Source: Chloroflexota bacterium
Lineage (GTDB): Bacteria > Chloroflexota > Anaerolineae > UBA4142
Direction: 5' to 3'
NCBI GenBank assembly: GCA_023380675.1
Contig: JAMCRS010000141.1
Span: 1 to 12,535 of the forward strand
Length of the DNA stretch: 12,535 nucleotides
Both the position numbers and the translations under genes were made by a program. Shown here one piece after another: positions 5,501 through 11,901 of this stretch; position 1 is the first letter of the stretch; every line of letters starts with the position of its first letter. Below the pieces are notes generated by a model. That model saw nothing but the letters and a program-made list of their open reading frames with translations, did not search any database and was not told the DNA's origin.

Positions 5501-6163
5501 GTGGCCGAGGGGCTGTTTCGCCCCGGCGACCAGCTTCCCTCCGAGTCTCAGCTCTGCCGGCGTTATCGCGTCAGTCCCATGACCGTGCGGCGCGCGATCA
5601 ATCTTCTCGCGGACCAGGGCGTCATCAGCACCGCGCGCGGACGGGGCACGTTCGTTAAACCGGTAGAGATCGCCGCCGCCACCTTCGGGCTCGGCGAGCT
5701 ACAGGATCTGTTCAGCCACCGGCAGAACGCAACCGTCAAATTGCTCGAGGTACACATCGTACCCGCAGACGAGCGCACGGCGCGCAAGTTGGCTCTCAAG
5801 ACCGGCAGTCGCGTAATCTACATCCGTAGTCTCTTGAGCGCGCAGGAAAAGCTCACGTCCTATCATCGCGAGTACCTCGTCTACGACCCCGCGCGCCCGA
5901 TCGTCGAGGCGGGGATGGAAGTCACCTCTCTGCAGGGTCTCCTGAGCGGCACCGGCGACACGATCCTCAAGCGCGGCGATCTGGACATTCAGGCGACCGT
6001 CCTGAACGACGAAGAAGCCTGCCTTCTGCAATCGTCGGCGCCGGCAGCCGCCTTTTGCATCGAGCACGTCTTCTACGATTTCGACAATCGGCCGGTGAGC
6101 TGGGGCTGGTTCATCTGCCGGGGCGATCAACTTCACTTTTCCACGACCATCGGCTTGCCATAG
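5501..6163 (+). CDS. GntR family (HutC-type) regulator with UTRA domain, N-terminus interrupted
   Basis: 220 aa if started at the GTG at 5501. The wHTH region covers FRPGDQLPSESQL (6-18), the recognition helix VSPMTVRRAINLLADQGVI and the wing GRGTFV (47-52). A UTRA effector domain follows (about 70-215: IRSLLSAQEKLTSYHREYLV ... CIEHVFYDFDNRPVSWGW), which in HutC-type regulators binds a small metabolite. From the intended start, probably ATG 5387 or 5426, the protein would have about 245-258 aa, the family norm. The GTG start lacks a ribosome site and drops the first helix, LVNILRRQ, of the DNA-binding domain. The gene is therefore a recent nonsense allele, is rescued by suppression or reinitiation, or carries a base error. 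It is divergent from DUF1638 and ends with TAG. Confidence 0.85.
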   Translation: MAEGLFRPGDQLPSESQLCRRYRVSPMTVRRAINLLADQGVISTARGRGTFVKPVEIAAATFGLGELQDLFSHRQNATVKLLEVHIVPADERTARKLALKTGSRVIYIRSLLSAQEKLTSYHREYLVYDPARPIVEAGMEVTSLQGLLSGTGDTILKRGDLDIQATVLNDEEACLLQSSAPAAAFCIEHVFYDFDNRPVSWGWFICRGDQLHFSTTIGLP

Positions 6164-6653
6164 GCGGCCCTCACAGGGATAGGGGCGAATGAGCGGCGTC
6201 CGACTATGCCAGCGGCTCATGGCCGAACGCGGTTCCAAAGGCGGCTCTCTCTAATCTCTCCCGTTGGGCGCGGCATGGGATGCGTGCTCAAGCCGCACCC
6301 CGATTCGTACCGACTTCGCCTGTTCGAAAACCCCAGACTCCTAACCCCGGCTCTAACCGGCCCCGTCCACTCCGGCGGCACTCCTCTCCTCGCTTAGACC
6401 GTTCGAGCTTCCGTCTGATTCCCTACTGCCATTCAGATATAGCCGCATTCTGGGAGCACCGGCCGCTTCGCGCGACAACCGGGAAGAGCACTGCTGCTGC
6501 CCCTTCGCCTTATTGACCGGCGCGTCGCCCCGTCCATTGCGCAACTCTGCTTTTCAATTTCCGCGTTCAACAATCCGCTCATGTCGGACTTGCGATCGAG
6601 CCAGGCGCGAATGCGATCACGGCATTGCCTTCTGGGCCGAGACGATTCATGGC
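6164..6653 (+). other. Intergenic stretch without a supported gene; hairpin at 6189-6220
   Basis: Between the regulator and the dehydrogenase promoter I find no protein-like frame. The translations are Arg/Pro/Ser-rich and broken. ATGAGC (6189-6194) and GCTCAT (6215-6220) can pair around a 20-base loop just after the regulator stop, with an inner GGC/GCC pairing. This might end the transcript, but no T-tract follows. Confidence 0.45.
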
Positions 6654-6683
6654 TTGACGCAGAGTCTCCGCCCTGGGTATAAT
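6654..6683 (+). promoter_or_regulatory. Sigma70 promoter of the dehydrogenase gene
   Basis: TTGACG (6654-6659), an 18-bp spacer and a perfect TATAAT (6678-6683). The transcript would start near 6690, giving a leader of about 60 nt before the ATG at 6750. This is one of the two best promoters in the window. Confidence 0.7.
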
Positions 6684-6749
6684 TGCGGCACTCGGTTGAG
6701 ATCGCCACTGGAGGGGAGGAAAGCGATCGACGAAGGACATACTGCCACG

Positions 6750-7634
6750 ATGAAACATAGTCTTGCAGCGCAAGTCGCACTTGTCGCGGGCGCCACCCGC
6801 GGCGCGGGGCGAGGCATAGCGGTCGAGTTGGGTGCTGCGGGTGCAACGGTCTACTGCACCGGTCGAAGCGTGCGCGGCAGGACGACTAGCCGCCCGGAAT
6901 CGATCGACGAAACGGCCGAGATGGTTTCTCGGGCCGGCGGCCGGGGCATCGCCGTTCCGGTGGATCACTCGCAGCCGGACCAGGTCCAAGCTCTGTTCCG
7001 GCGAATCGCGTCTGAGCAAGATGGGCAGCTCGACATCCTGGTCAACGACATCTGGGGTGGAGATGAGCTGGCCCAGTGGGGGGTGCCGTTCTGGGAACAC
7101 TCGCTTGCCGCCGGGCTAGAGATGCTAGAGCGAGCCGTGCATACACACATCATCACCAGCCACTTTGCCGCGCCCCTGCTCGTCAATCGCAAACGCGGAG
7201 CCATTCTCGAAATTACGGATGGCAAGAATTACGATTATCGCGGCACATTCTTCTACGATCTCGTCAAGGTCACCGTGATGCGCATGGCCTGGACCATGGC
7301 CAAGGACCTCGAGCCTTACCAAGTTGCCGCGCTGGCCGTCACCCCCGGTTTTCTGCGTTCGGAAGCGATGCTGGACCATTTCGGCGTTACCGAGCAGAAT
7401 TGGCGCGAGGGAGCGCAACAAGACAAATTCTTCGCTTTCTCGGAAACACCTCACTACATCGGGCGCGCCGTGGCAGCGCTCGCGTCCGATCCCAACCTCA
7501 TGGTGAAGAGCGGACAAACGCTCGCCACGTGGGACCTGGCGGAAGAGTATGGGTTCACTGATCTCGACGGTTCGCGGCCGCATTGGCAGCGCAATTATGA
7601 GGCCGAGATCGACAAGGGACAGCGGATCGACTAA
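6750..7634 (+). CDS. Short-chain dehydrogenase/reductase (SDR), NAD(P)-dependent
   Basis: 294 aa from the ATG at 6750. The only nearby ribosome site is AAGGA 12 bases upstream, which is long, but the start matches family N-termini. The Rossmann motif is AGATRGAGRG (13-22), a TGxxxGxG variant. V98-N-D-I-W-G stands where NNAG is usual, and the active site is Y169-D-L-V-K173 (YxxxK). The position of the usual catalytic Ser reads EITDG (154-158); I recall this as normal for the subfamily with ...TPGFLRSEAMLDHFGVTE. The C-terminus carries ATWDLAEEYGFTD. Such enzymes oxidise or reduce alcohol/carbonyl groups in the cytoplasm; the substrate cannot be told. It has its own strong promoter. A YdeI-like fragment follows in the same frame right after its TAA. 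Confidence 0.88.
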   Translation: MKHSLAAQVALVAGATRGAGRGIAVELGAAGATVYCTGRSVRGRTTSRPESIDETAEMVSRAGGRGIAVPVDHSQPDQVQALFRRIASEQDGQLDILVNDIWGGDELAQWGVPFWEHSLAAGLEMLERAVHTHIITSHFAAPLLVNRKRGAILEITDGKNYDYRGTFFYDLVKVTVMRMAWTMAKDLEPYQVAALAVTPGFLRSEAMLDHFGVTEQNWREGAQQDKFFAFSETPHYIGRAVAALASDPNLMVKSGQTLATWDLAEEYGFTDLDGSRPHWQRNYEAEIDKGQRID

Positions 7635-7886
7635 GTTTCCACTGCCCAACAGGATGGACGCTGGGCCGCCGCGTACGATTCGCCGAGCAGCGCAGTCGTG
7701 CCGGCGGATCTTCAGGCCGCCCTCGATCGAAACGCCAGAGCGAAGACCTTCTTCGCGTCCTTGAATCGCCTGAACCGCTACGCGATCCTGCACCGGATCC
7801 AGACGGCCAAAAAACCCGAGACGCGCGCACGGCAGATTGAGCGATTCGTCTCCATGTTGGAGCGGAATGAAAAGATCTATCCTTGA
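7635..7886 (+). pseudogene. C-terminal fragment of a YdeI/OmpD-associated family protein
   Basis: 83 codons in the dehydrogenase frame, starting immediately after its TAA. Text such as QQDGRWAAAYDSPSSAVVP, DLQAALDRNARAKTFFASLN, RYAILHRIQTAKKPETRAR and QIERFVSMLE matches the second half of YdeI/OmpD-associated proteins ('DGRWDAAYDSPS..VP.DL..AL..N..A..FF..L...NRYAILYRIQ.AK.PETR..RI..FV.ML'). Full proteins have about 190-200 aa with an N-terminal EALDVALCFGWIDG region, which is absent here. The only possible starts are internal (GTG at 7698), without a ribosome site. I infer a deletion that removed the first 110 or so residues and placed the rest against the dehydrogenase. Readthrough of the TAA would make a fused protein, but no evidence supports this. 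Confidence 0.8.
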
Positions 7887-7926
7887 CTTGCGGAGTAAGG
7901 ACACCGGGAGACGATCCTTCTGAAGC

Positions 7927-8028
7927 TCACTTTTCGCTCAGCGCCTCGATGATCTCCAGACAGAACTCCGGCAGATCGTTGGATGCCCGACTCGCGATGA
8001 GGTTGCCGTCTCGTTCGACTTGCGGTTT
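7927..8028 (-). pseudogene. C-terminal remnant of a PfpI/DJ-1 family protein
   Basis: On the minus strand 33 codons read KPQVERDGNLIASRASNDLP then EFCLEIIEALSEK, followed by TGA. This is the ending of PfpI/YhbO/DJ-1-type proteins ('v.vDGNLvTSR.P.DLP.F...ii..L'). The catalytic Cys region and everything upstream are missing. A TAG in the same frame lies a few codons before the remnant (near 8040), and no start is available. The piece lies in the gap between the YdeI fragment and the glycosyltransferase and points opposite to both. The match is short but well ordered. Confidence 0.65.
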
Positions 8029-8047
8029 TTGGCGTTGTGACTATACA
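8020..8047 (+). promoter_or_regulatory. Putative promoter of the glycosyltransferase gene
   Basis: TTGCGG (8020-8025), a 16-bp spacer and TATACA (8042-8047). The transcript would start near 8054, about 46 nt before the ATG at 8100. The -35 overlaps the 5' end of the PfpI remnant, so the promoter may have been created or kept by the rearrangement. Confidence 0.4.
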
Positions 8048-8099
8048 TGTACGTAACGGGCACGTTGTCGTCGTCGTCGACTTCCCGGAAGGAGATTCC

Positions 8100-9383
8100 A
8101 TGAAAAGCACACCGATTTCGCGGCGAATTGGTTTCGTGTCCACCCGCTTTCGGGGGACGGACGGGGTTTCGCTGGAAACGGCGAAATGGGCTCACGTGCT
8201 GGAATCTCTGGGCCACACTTGCTACTTTCTCGCCGGCGAATCCGACCGCGCGCCCGAGCGCAGTTGCCTGGTCCCCGAAGCGCTTTTCACGCATCCCGAT
8301 GTCCAATCCATATATACCACCGCCTTTTCGCAGCGGACTCGCCCGCGTGAGATCACCGCGCGAATCCACCAACTGAGAGACTGTTTGCGGGAACGCATCG
8401 ATGCTTTCGTCCGCGGCTTCGATATCGAGCTCCTGGTCGTGGAGAACGCGTTGGCGATTCCCATGAATATTCCGCTTGGACTCGCGCTCACGGAATTCAT
8501 CGCCGAGACCGGTCTGCCCGTCATCGCCCACCACCACGATTTCTTCTGGGAGCGCAAACGCTTTCTCGTCAACTGCGTGTGGGACTATCTGAACATGGCT
8601 TTCCCGCCTCATCTCCCTTCGATCCGTCATGTGGTCATCAACTCCTCCGCCGCGAATCAGCTGAGCTTGCGCACCGGGATATCCAGCCTGCTCGTCCCGA
8701 ACGTGATGGACTTTGACAATCCGCCCTCGCCGCCGGACGAGTACGCCCGGGATGTGCGGACGGCGTTGGGCGTATCGCCCGACGAGCTGATGATCTTGCA
8801 GCCGACGCGAGTGGTGCAGCGCAAAGGCATCGAGCACGCCATCGAGTTGGTCCACCGTTTGGGCCGGCCCGCGCGGCTGGTGATCTCGCATGCGGCCGGG
8901 GATGAAGGCGATGCGTACGAGCGTCGCGTGCGGACTTTTGCCGGCGAGCTGGAGGTCTCGACCAACTTTGTGTCCGACGTCATCCAGGACCGGCGTGGCA
9001 CGACCGCAGGAGGGCAGAAGGTGTACACGTTGGCGGATGTGTATCCGTGCGCCGATCTGGTGACCTATCCGTCCAACGTCGAAGGGTTTGGCAATGCGTT
9101 CCTGGAAGCGGTCTATTACCGGCGCCCCATCGTCGTCAACAATTATTCCATCTTCGATGTCGACATCAAGCCCAAAGGCTTTCGCGTGATCGAGTTCGAG
9201 GGTTACATCACCGACGACACCGTCCGCCGCGTTCAGCAGGTGCTCCTAGACCCAAGGGATGCACAGGCAATGACCGAGCACAATTACCGGGCGGCGAAAC
9301 GACACTATTCGTATCGCGTCTTGGAACGCCGCCTGCAGATGTTGGTGACGGATTGTTTTGGAGAACAGCTGAACGGAGACTGA
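8100..9383 (+). CDS. GT4-type (GT-B) glycosyltransferase
   Basis: 427 aa from the ATG at 8100, which has AAGGAG about six bases upstream. The N-terminal domain opens IGFVSTRFRGTDGVSLETAK, with the Gly-rich loop GTDGVS of GT-B acceptor domains, and holds AHHHDFFWERKRF (143-155). The C-terminal nucleotide-sugar domain has QPTRVVQRKG (234-243, the conserved R and K that contact the diphosphate) and the E328-GFGNAFL-E336 motif (EX7E), typical of GT4 retaining enzymes. It is cytoplasmic and uses a nucleotide-sugar donor; the acceptor is unknown. Related proteins with this opening occur in clusters for glycosylglycerate-type compatible solutes or glycans (weak recollection). It stands alone between its own promoter and the transporter operon. 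Confidence 0.85.
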   Translation: MKSTPISRRIGFVSTRFRGTDGVSLETAKWAHVLESLGHTCYFLAGESDRAPERSCLVPEALFTHPDVQSIYTTAFSQRTRPREITARIHQLRDCLRERIDAFVRGFDIELLVVENALAIPMNIPLGLALTEFIAETGLPVIAHHHDFFWERKRFLVNCVWDYLNMAFPPHLPSIRHVVINSSAANQLSLRTGISSLLVPNVMDFDNPPSPPDEYARDVRTALGVSPDELMILQPTRVVQRKGIEHAIELVHRLGRPARLVISHAAGDEGDAYERRVRTFAGELEVSTNFVSDVIQDRRGTTAGGQKVYTLADVYPCADLVTYPSNVEGFGNAFLEAVYYRRPIVVNNYSIFDVDIKPKGFRVIEFEGYITDDTVRRVQQVLLDPRDAQAMTEHNYRAAKRHYSYRVLERRLQMLVTDCFGEQLNGD

Positions 9384-9444
9384 AAGCGAAGCGCAAGGGC
9401 GAAGGGCCGGGGTATGGGGTACGCCGTCGGAGGCGCAAGTCCGA

Positions 9445-9482
9445 GCAAGCCGCAACGCGGGATGGCCTTCTCGCGGGCTTGC
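9445..9482 (+). terminator. Hairpin behind the glycosyltransferase, possible terminator
   Basis: GCAAGCC (9445-9451) pairs perfectly with GGCTTGC (9476-9482), and inner CGCG/CGCG pairs extend the stem around a bulge. It lies about 60 bp after the glycosyltransferase stop and before the next promoter. There is no T-tract, so intrinsic termination is uncertain. Confidence 0.4.
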
Positions 9483-9529
9483 GTTACGTCACGACTTTGC
9501 CAAAGCCGTAGCAATTCTTCCGACGGCTA

Positions 9530-9558
9530 TTGACGCGACATTCGTATCGGCATAAAAT
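9530..9558 (+). promoter_or_regulatory. Sigma70 promoter of the ABC importer operon
   Basis: TTGACG (9530-9535), a 17-bp spacer and TAAAAT (9553-9558) make a near-consensus promoter. The transcript would start near 9565, inside the nested palindromes, with a leader of about 58 nt. Confidence 0.7.
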
Positions 9559-9587
9559 TGTGTGCTTCGAGGCGCACACAAGTGTGC
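9558..9587. promoter_or_regulatory. Nested palindromes at the transcription start: putative operator
   Basis: TTGTGTGC (9558-9565) and GCACACAA (9574-9581) are perfect eight-base arms around TTCGAGGC. The right arm is shared by a second palindrome, GCACAC-AA-GTGTGC (9574-9587). The pair overlaps the last base of the -10 and covers the start and first 20 bases. This is a classic position for a repressor such as LacI- or GntR-type sugar regulators; none is encoded nearby. As RNA the first repeat makes a stable 5' hairpin. Confidence 0.55.
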
Positions 9588-9622
9588 CCCTCGCAAAACC
9601 CCTTTTTGGAGGAGGAGAGTCT

Positions 9623-10984
9623 ATGCTCTTACGGATTGTTCGACCTTCGAGGAACCTTGCATTCCTGGTTGTGCTCGTATCCGTTTCGCTCGGACTGGCC
9701 GCATGCGCGTCCGCAACGCCGGCCCCGCCGGCCGCGACCAGCGCCCCGGCGGCAACCAGTGCGCCGGCGGCCGCCGGCAGCGTTACGCTCACATTCTACT
9801 ATCCGGTCGCCGTCCCGGGTCCCATCACTCAAATCATCGACGGCTATATCGCCAAGTTCCAAGCCGCGAATCCTGACATCAAGGTGAACGCGGTCCTTTC
9901 GGGCGGTTATCCTGACACGCTCACCAAGATCCAGACGACGATCAAAGGCGGCGGCACTCCACCCGACGTCGCCGTACTCCTGTCCACCGATCTTTACTCC
10001 CTGGTCGATTCGGATGCGATCCAGCCGCTCGACGACTACGTCAAAGCCGCCGGCGGCGATTCGTTTACGTCCGATTTCTATCCGGCGTACCTCGCCAACT
10101 CGAGCTACCAGGGGCACATTTGGAGCCTGCCCTTCCAGCGCTCGATTCCCGTCCTCTACTACAACAAAGACCTGTTCAAGGCGGCCGGGCTCGATCCCAA
10201 CAAGCCGCCTACGACTTACCAGGAAATGGCCGACGACGCCAAGAAGCTCACCAAGGCCGACGGCAGCCAATGGGGCATCGAAATCTCGTCGGACGGAATT
10301 CCCTACTGGCTGTTCCAGTCGTTCGTGATCGGGAACGGCTCCAACGTGGTCGGCAAGGCCGCGAACAAGGTGACGTTCGATTCGCCCGAGGTCGTTCAGG
10401 CGCTGCAGGATTTCGTCGATCTCTCCGCCAAGGACAAAGCGATGCCGGGCGACGTTCTGCTGTGGGCGAACATGCCGAATGATTTCGTCAACGGTAAGGC
10501 CGCGATGATCTGGCATTCGAGCGGCTCGCTAACGAACATTCTCAAGCAGGCCAAGTTCGACGTCGGCGTCAGCTACACCGTCGGCGAGAAAGGGTTCGGC
10601 GCACCTACCGGCGGCGGAAACATCTACATTCTCAAAGGCATTCCCGCCGACCATCAAGCGGCCGCCTGGAAGTTCGTTCAGTTCATGACCTCCACCGACA
10701 TTCAGGCCGACTGGAGCATTCACACTGGCTACGTTCCCGGCCGGCAATCCGCCATGGCCTCGCAGGCGATGAAAGACTATATCGCCAAGACGCCGCAAGC
10801 CGCCGTCGCACCGGCAGGGCTGCAGTATGCCGGCGCTGAGCTCGCCGCGCACAACAATGCCCAGATCCAAAAAACGCTCGGCGACGCGGTCCAGGCCGCG
10901 CTCACGGGCAAGAGCTCGCCCGCCGACGCGCTCAAAGCCGCGCAGACCCAAGCCGATCAGATCCTCGCCGCTTTCAAAGACTGA
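9623..10984 (+). CDS. ABC transporter substrate-binding lipoprotein, UgpB/CUT1-like
   Basis: 453 aa from the ATG at 9623, which has GGAGGAGGAG five bases upstream; the frame opens earlier but lacks a ribosome site there. A signal peptide ends in the lipobox LAAC (Cys28), so the protein should be lipid-anchored outside the membrane. A flexible Ala/Pro/Thr spacer follows (29-53). The binding domain shows family elements: VTLTFYYPVAVPGP, a YIAKFQAANPDIKVN segment, GTPPDVAVL, IWSLPFQRSIPVLYYNKDLF, NGKAAMIWHSSG and AAWKFVQFMTSTDIQADWS. These are typical of extracellular solute-binding proteins of carbohydrate uptake family 1, nearest in pattern to glycerol-3-phosphate/sugar binders (UgpB-like); the ligand is not determined. 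First gene of the importer operon; its TGA overlaps the next ATG by one base. Confidence 0.9.
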   Translation: MLLRIVRPSRNLAFLVVLVSVSLGLAACASATPAPPAATSAPAATSAPAAAGSVTLTFYYPVAVPGPITQIIDGYIAKFQAANPDIKVNAVLSGGYPDTLTKIQTTIKGGGTPPDVAVLLSTDLYSLVDSDAIQPLDDYVKAAGGDSFTSDFYPAYLANSSYQGHIWSLPFQRSIPVLYYNKDLFKAAGLDPNKPPTTYQEMADDAKKLTKADGSQWGIEISSDGIPYWLFQSFVIGNGSNVVGKAANKVTFDSPEVVQALQDFVDLSAKDKAMPGDVLLWANMPNDFVNGKAAMIWHSSGSLTNILKQAKFDVGVSYTVGEKGFGAPTGGGNIYILKGIPADHQAAAWKFVQFMTSTDIQADWSIHTGYVPGRQSAMASQAMKDYIAKTPQAAVAPAGLQYAGAELAAHNNAQIQKTLGDAVQAALTGKSSPADALKAAQTQADQILAAFKD

Positions 10985-11901
10985 TGAATCGTCGCGCGAG
11001 CGCGAAAACCTCTAACGTGGAGCGGCAGTCCCGAATCCGGACTGCCGCTCTACCCTACCTTCTGATTTTTCCCACGCTCTTGTTTGTCTCGGTCTTTACG
11101 TTGTGGCCGTCCATCCGCGTATTTTACGACAGCCTTTATCTCCAGAACCAGGCCGTCCGCATCCCCCAATTCGCCGGCTTGGCGAACTATGCCGCCCTTT
11201 TCGCCGACCCAAGTTTTCACGACGTCGTCTTCAATACGCTGCTCTACGTCGTCGTTACGGTGCCCTTGAGCGTTTTCCTCGCGCTCGTGCTCGCGTTGTT
11301 GCTGAACCAAAGATTGGCGGCGCTGAGGCTCTATCGCCTGGCGTTCTTCTATCCCACCGTCCTGCCCATGGTCAGCGCGGCGACCATCTGGCTGTTCATG
11401 TACACGCCGGGCTATGGACTCGTCAACGTTTTTCTGGGGTACTTGCACATTCCCAGCCAGAGTTGGCTCGGCAGCTCCAACCTCGCGCTGATCGCGTTGA
11501 TGATACTCGGCGTATGGAAACAGACCGGCTATTTCATGATCTTTTATCTCGCCGGTTTGCAGGGTTTGCCGCACGAGATATTTGAGGCCGCCGACCTGGA
11601 CGGCGCGTCGCCGGTCCAGGCGGCGCGCTTTCTGACCCTGCCGCTGCTTACCGGCACCACGCTTTTCGTCACGACCATCGCCGTTGTCAACGCGTTTGAG
11701 ACGGTCGACCAGATTTACATCATGACCGGCGGGGGACCGAACAACGCGACCAGCATGTTGCTCTTCAATCTATGGCAAACGCTGTTCAGCTTCTTGGACG
11801 GCGGCAAAGCCAGCGCCATTAGCGTTATCCTGATCGTCGTACTCCTCGTGTTCACGGTGACCAATTTCGTCTACACCGAACGGCGGGCGACCTATGAGTA
11901 A
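10984..11901 (+). CDS. ABC sugar permease, UgpA/MalF-like
   Basis: 305 aa from the ATG at 10984, which shares its A with the preceding TGA (TGATG). Six membrane helices are visible: about 22-42, 82-106, 118-140, 167-190, 222-240 and 276-297. The cytoplasmic EAA loop, EAADLDGASPVQAARFLTLP (201-220), is the contact site for the ATPase. TGGGPNNAT (248-256) is also typical of UgpA-type permeases. It forms half of the membrane channel with the next gene. Tight coupling on both sides implies fixed subunit ratios. The ATP-binding subunit is not in the window; CUT1 importers often share a distant MsmX/UgpC-type ATPase. Confidence 0.92.
   Translation: MNRRASAKTSNVERQSRIRTAALPYLLIFPTLLFVSVFTLWPSIRVFYDSLYLQNQAVRIPQFAGLANYAALFADPSFHDVVFNTLLYVVVTVPLSVFLALVLALLLNQRLAALRLYRLAFFYPTVLPMVSAATIWLFMYTPGYGLVNVFLGYLHIPSQSWLGSSNLALIALMILGVWKQTGYFMIFYLAGLQGLPHEIFEAADLDGASPVQAARFLTLPLLTGTTLFVTTIAVVNAFETVDQIYIMTGGGPNNATSMLLFNLWQTLFSFLDGGKASAISVILIVVLLVFTVTNFVYTERRATYE

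Noticed and set aside
6433..6846. Minus-strand frame of 137 codons before the dehydrogenase
   Set aside because: One part (DRIRAWLDRKSDMSGLL) looks somewhat natural, but the whole frame overlaps the dehydrogenase start and promoter and matches nothing known to me.
7938..8891. Minus-strand frame of 317 codons opposite the glycosyltransferase
   Set aside because: It is a shadow of the GT4 gene: its composition is Arg/Asp/His-rich and the plus strand carries clear GT motifs and a ribosome site.
9629..10516. Minus-strand frame of 295 codons opposite the binding-protein gene
   Set aside because: It is antisense to a well-supported lipoprotein gene and has only repetitive Arg/Gly/Val content.
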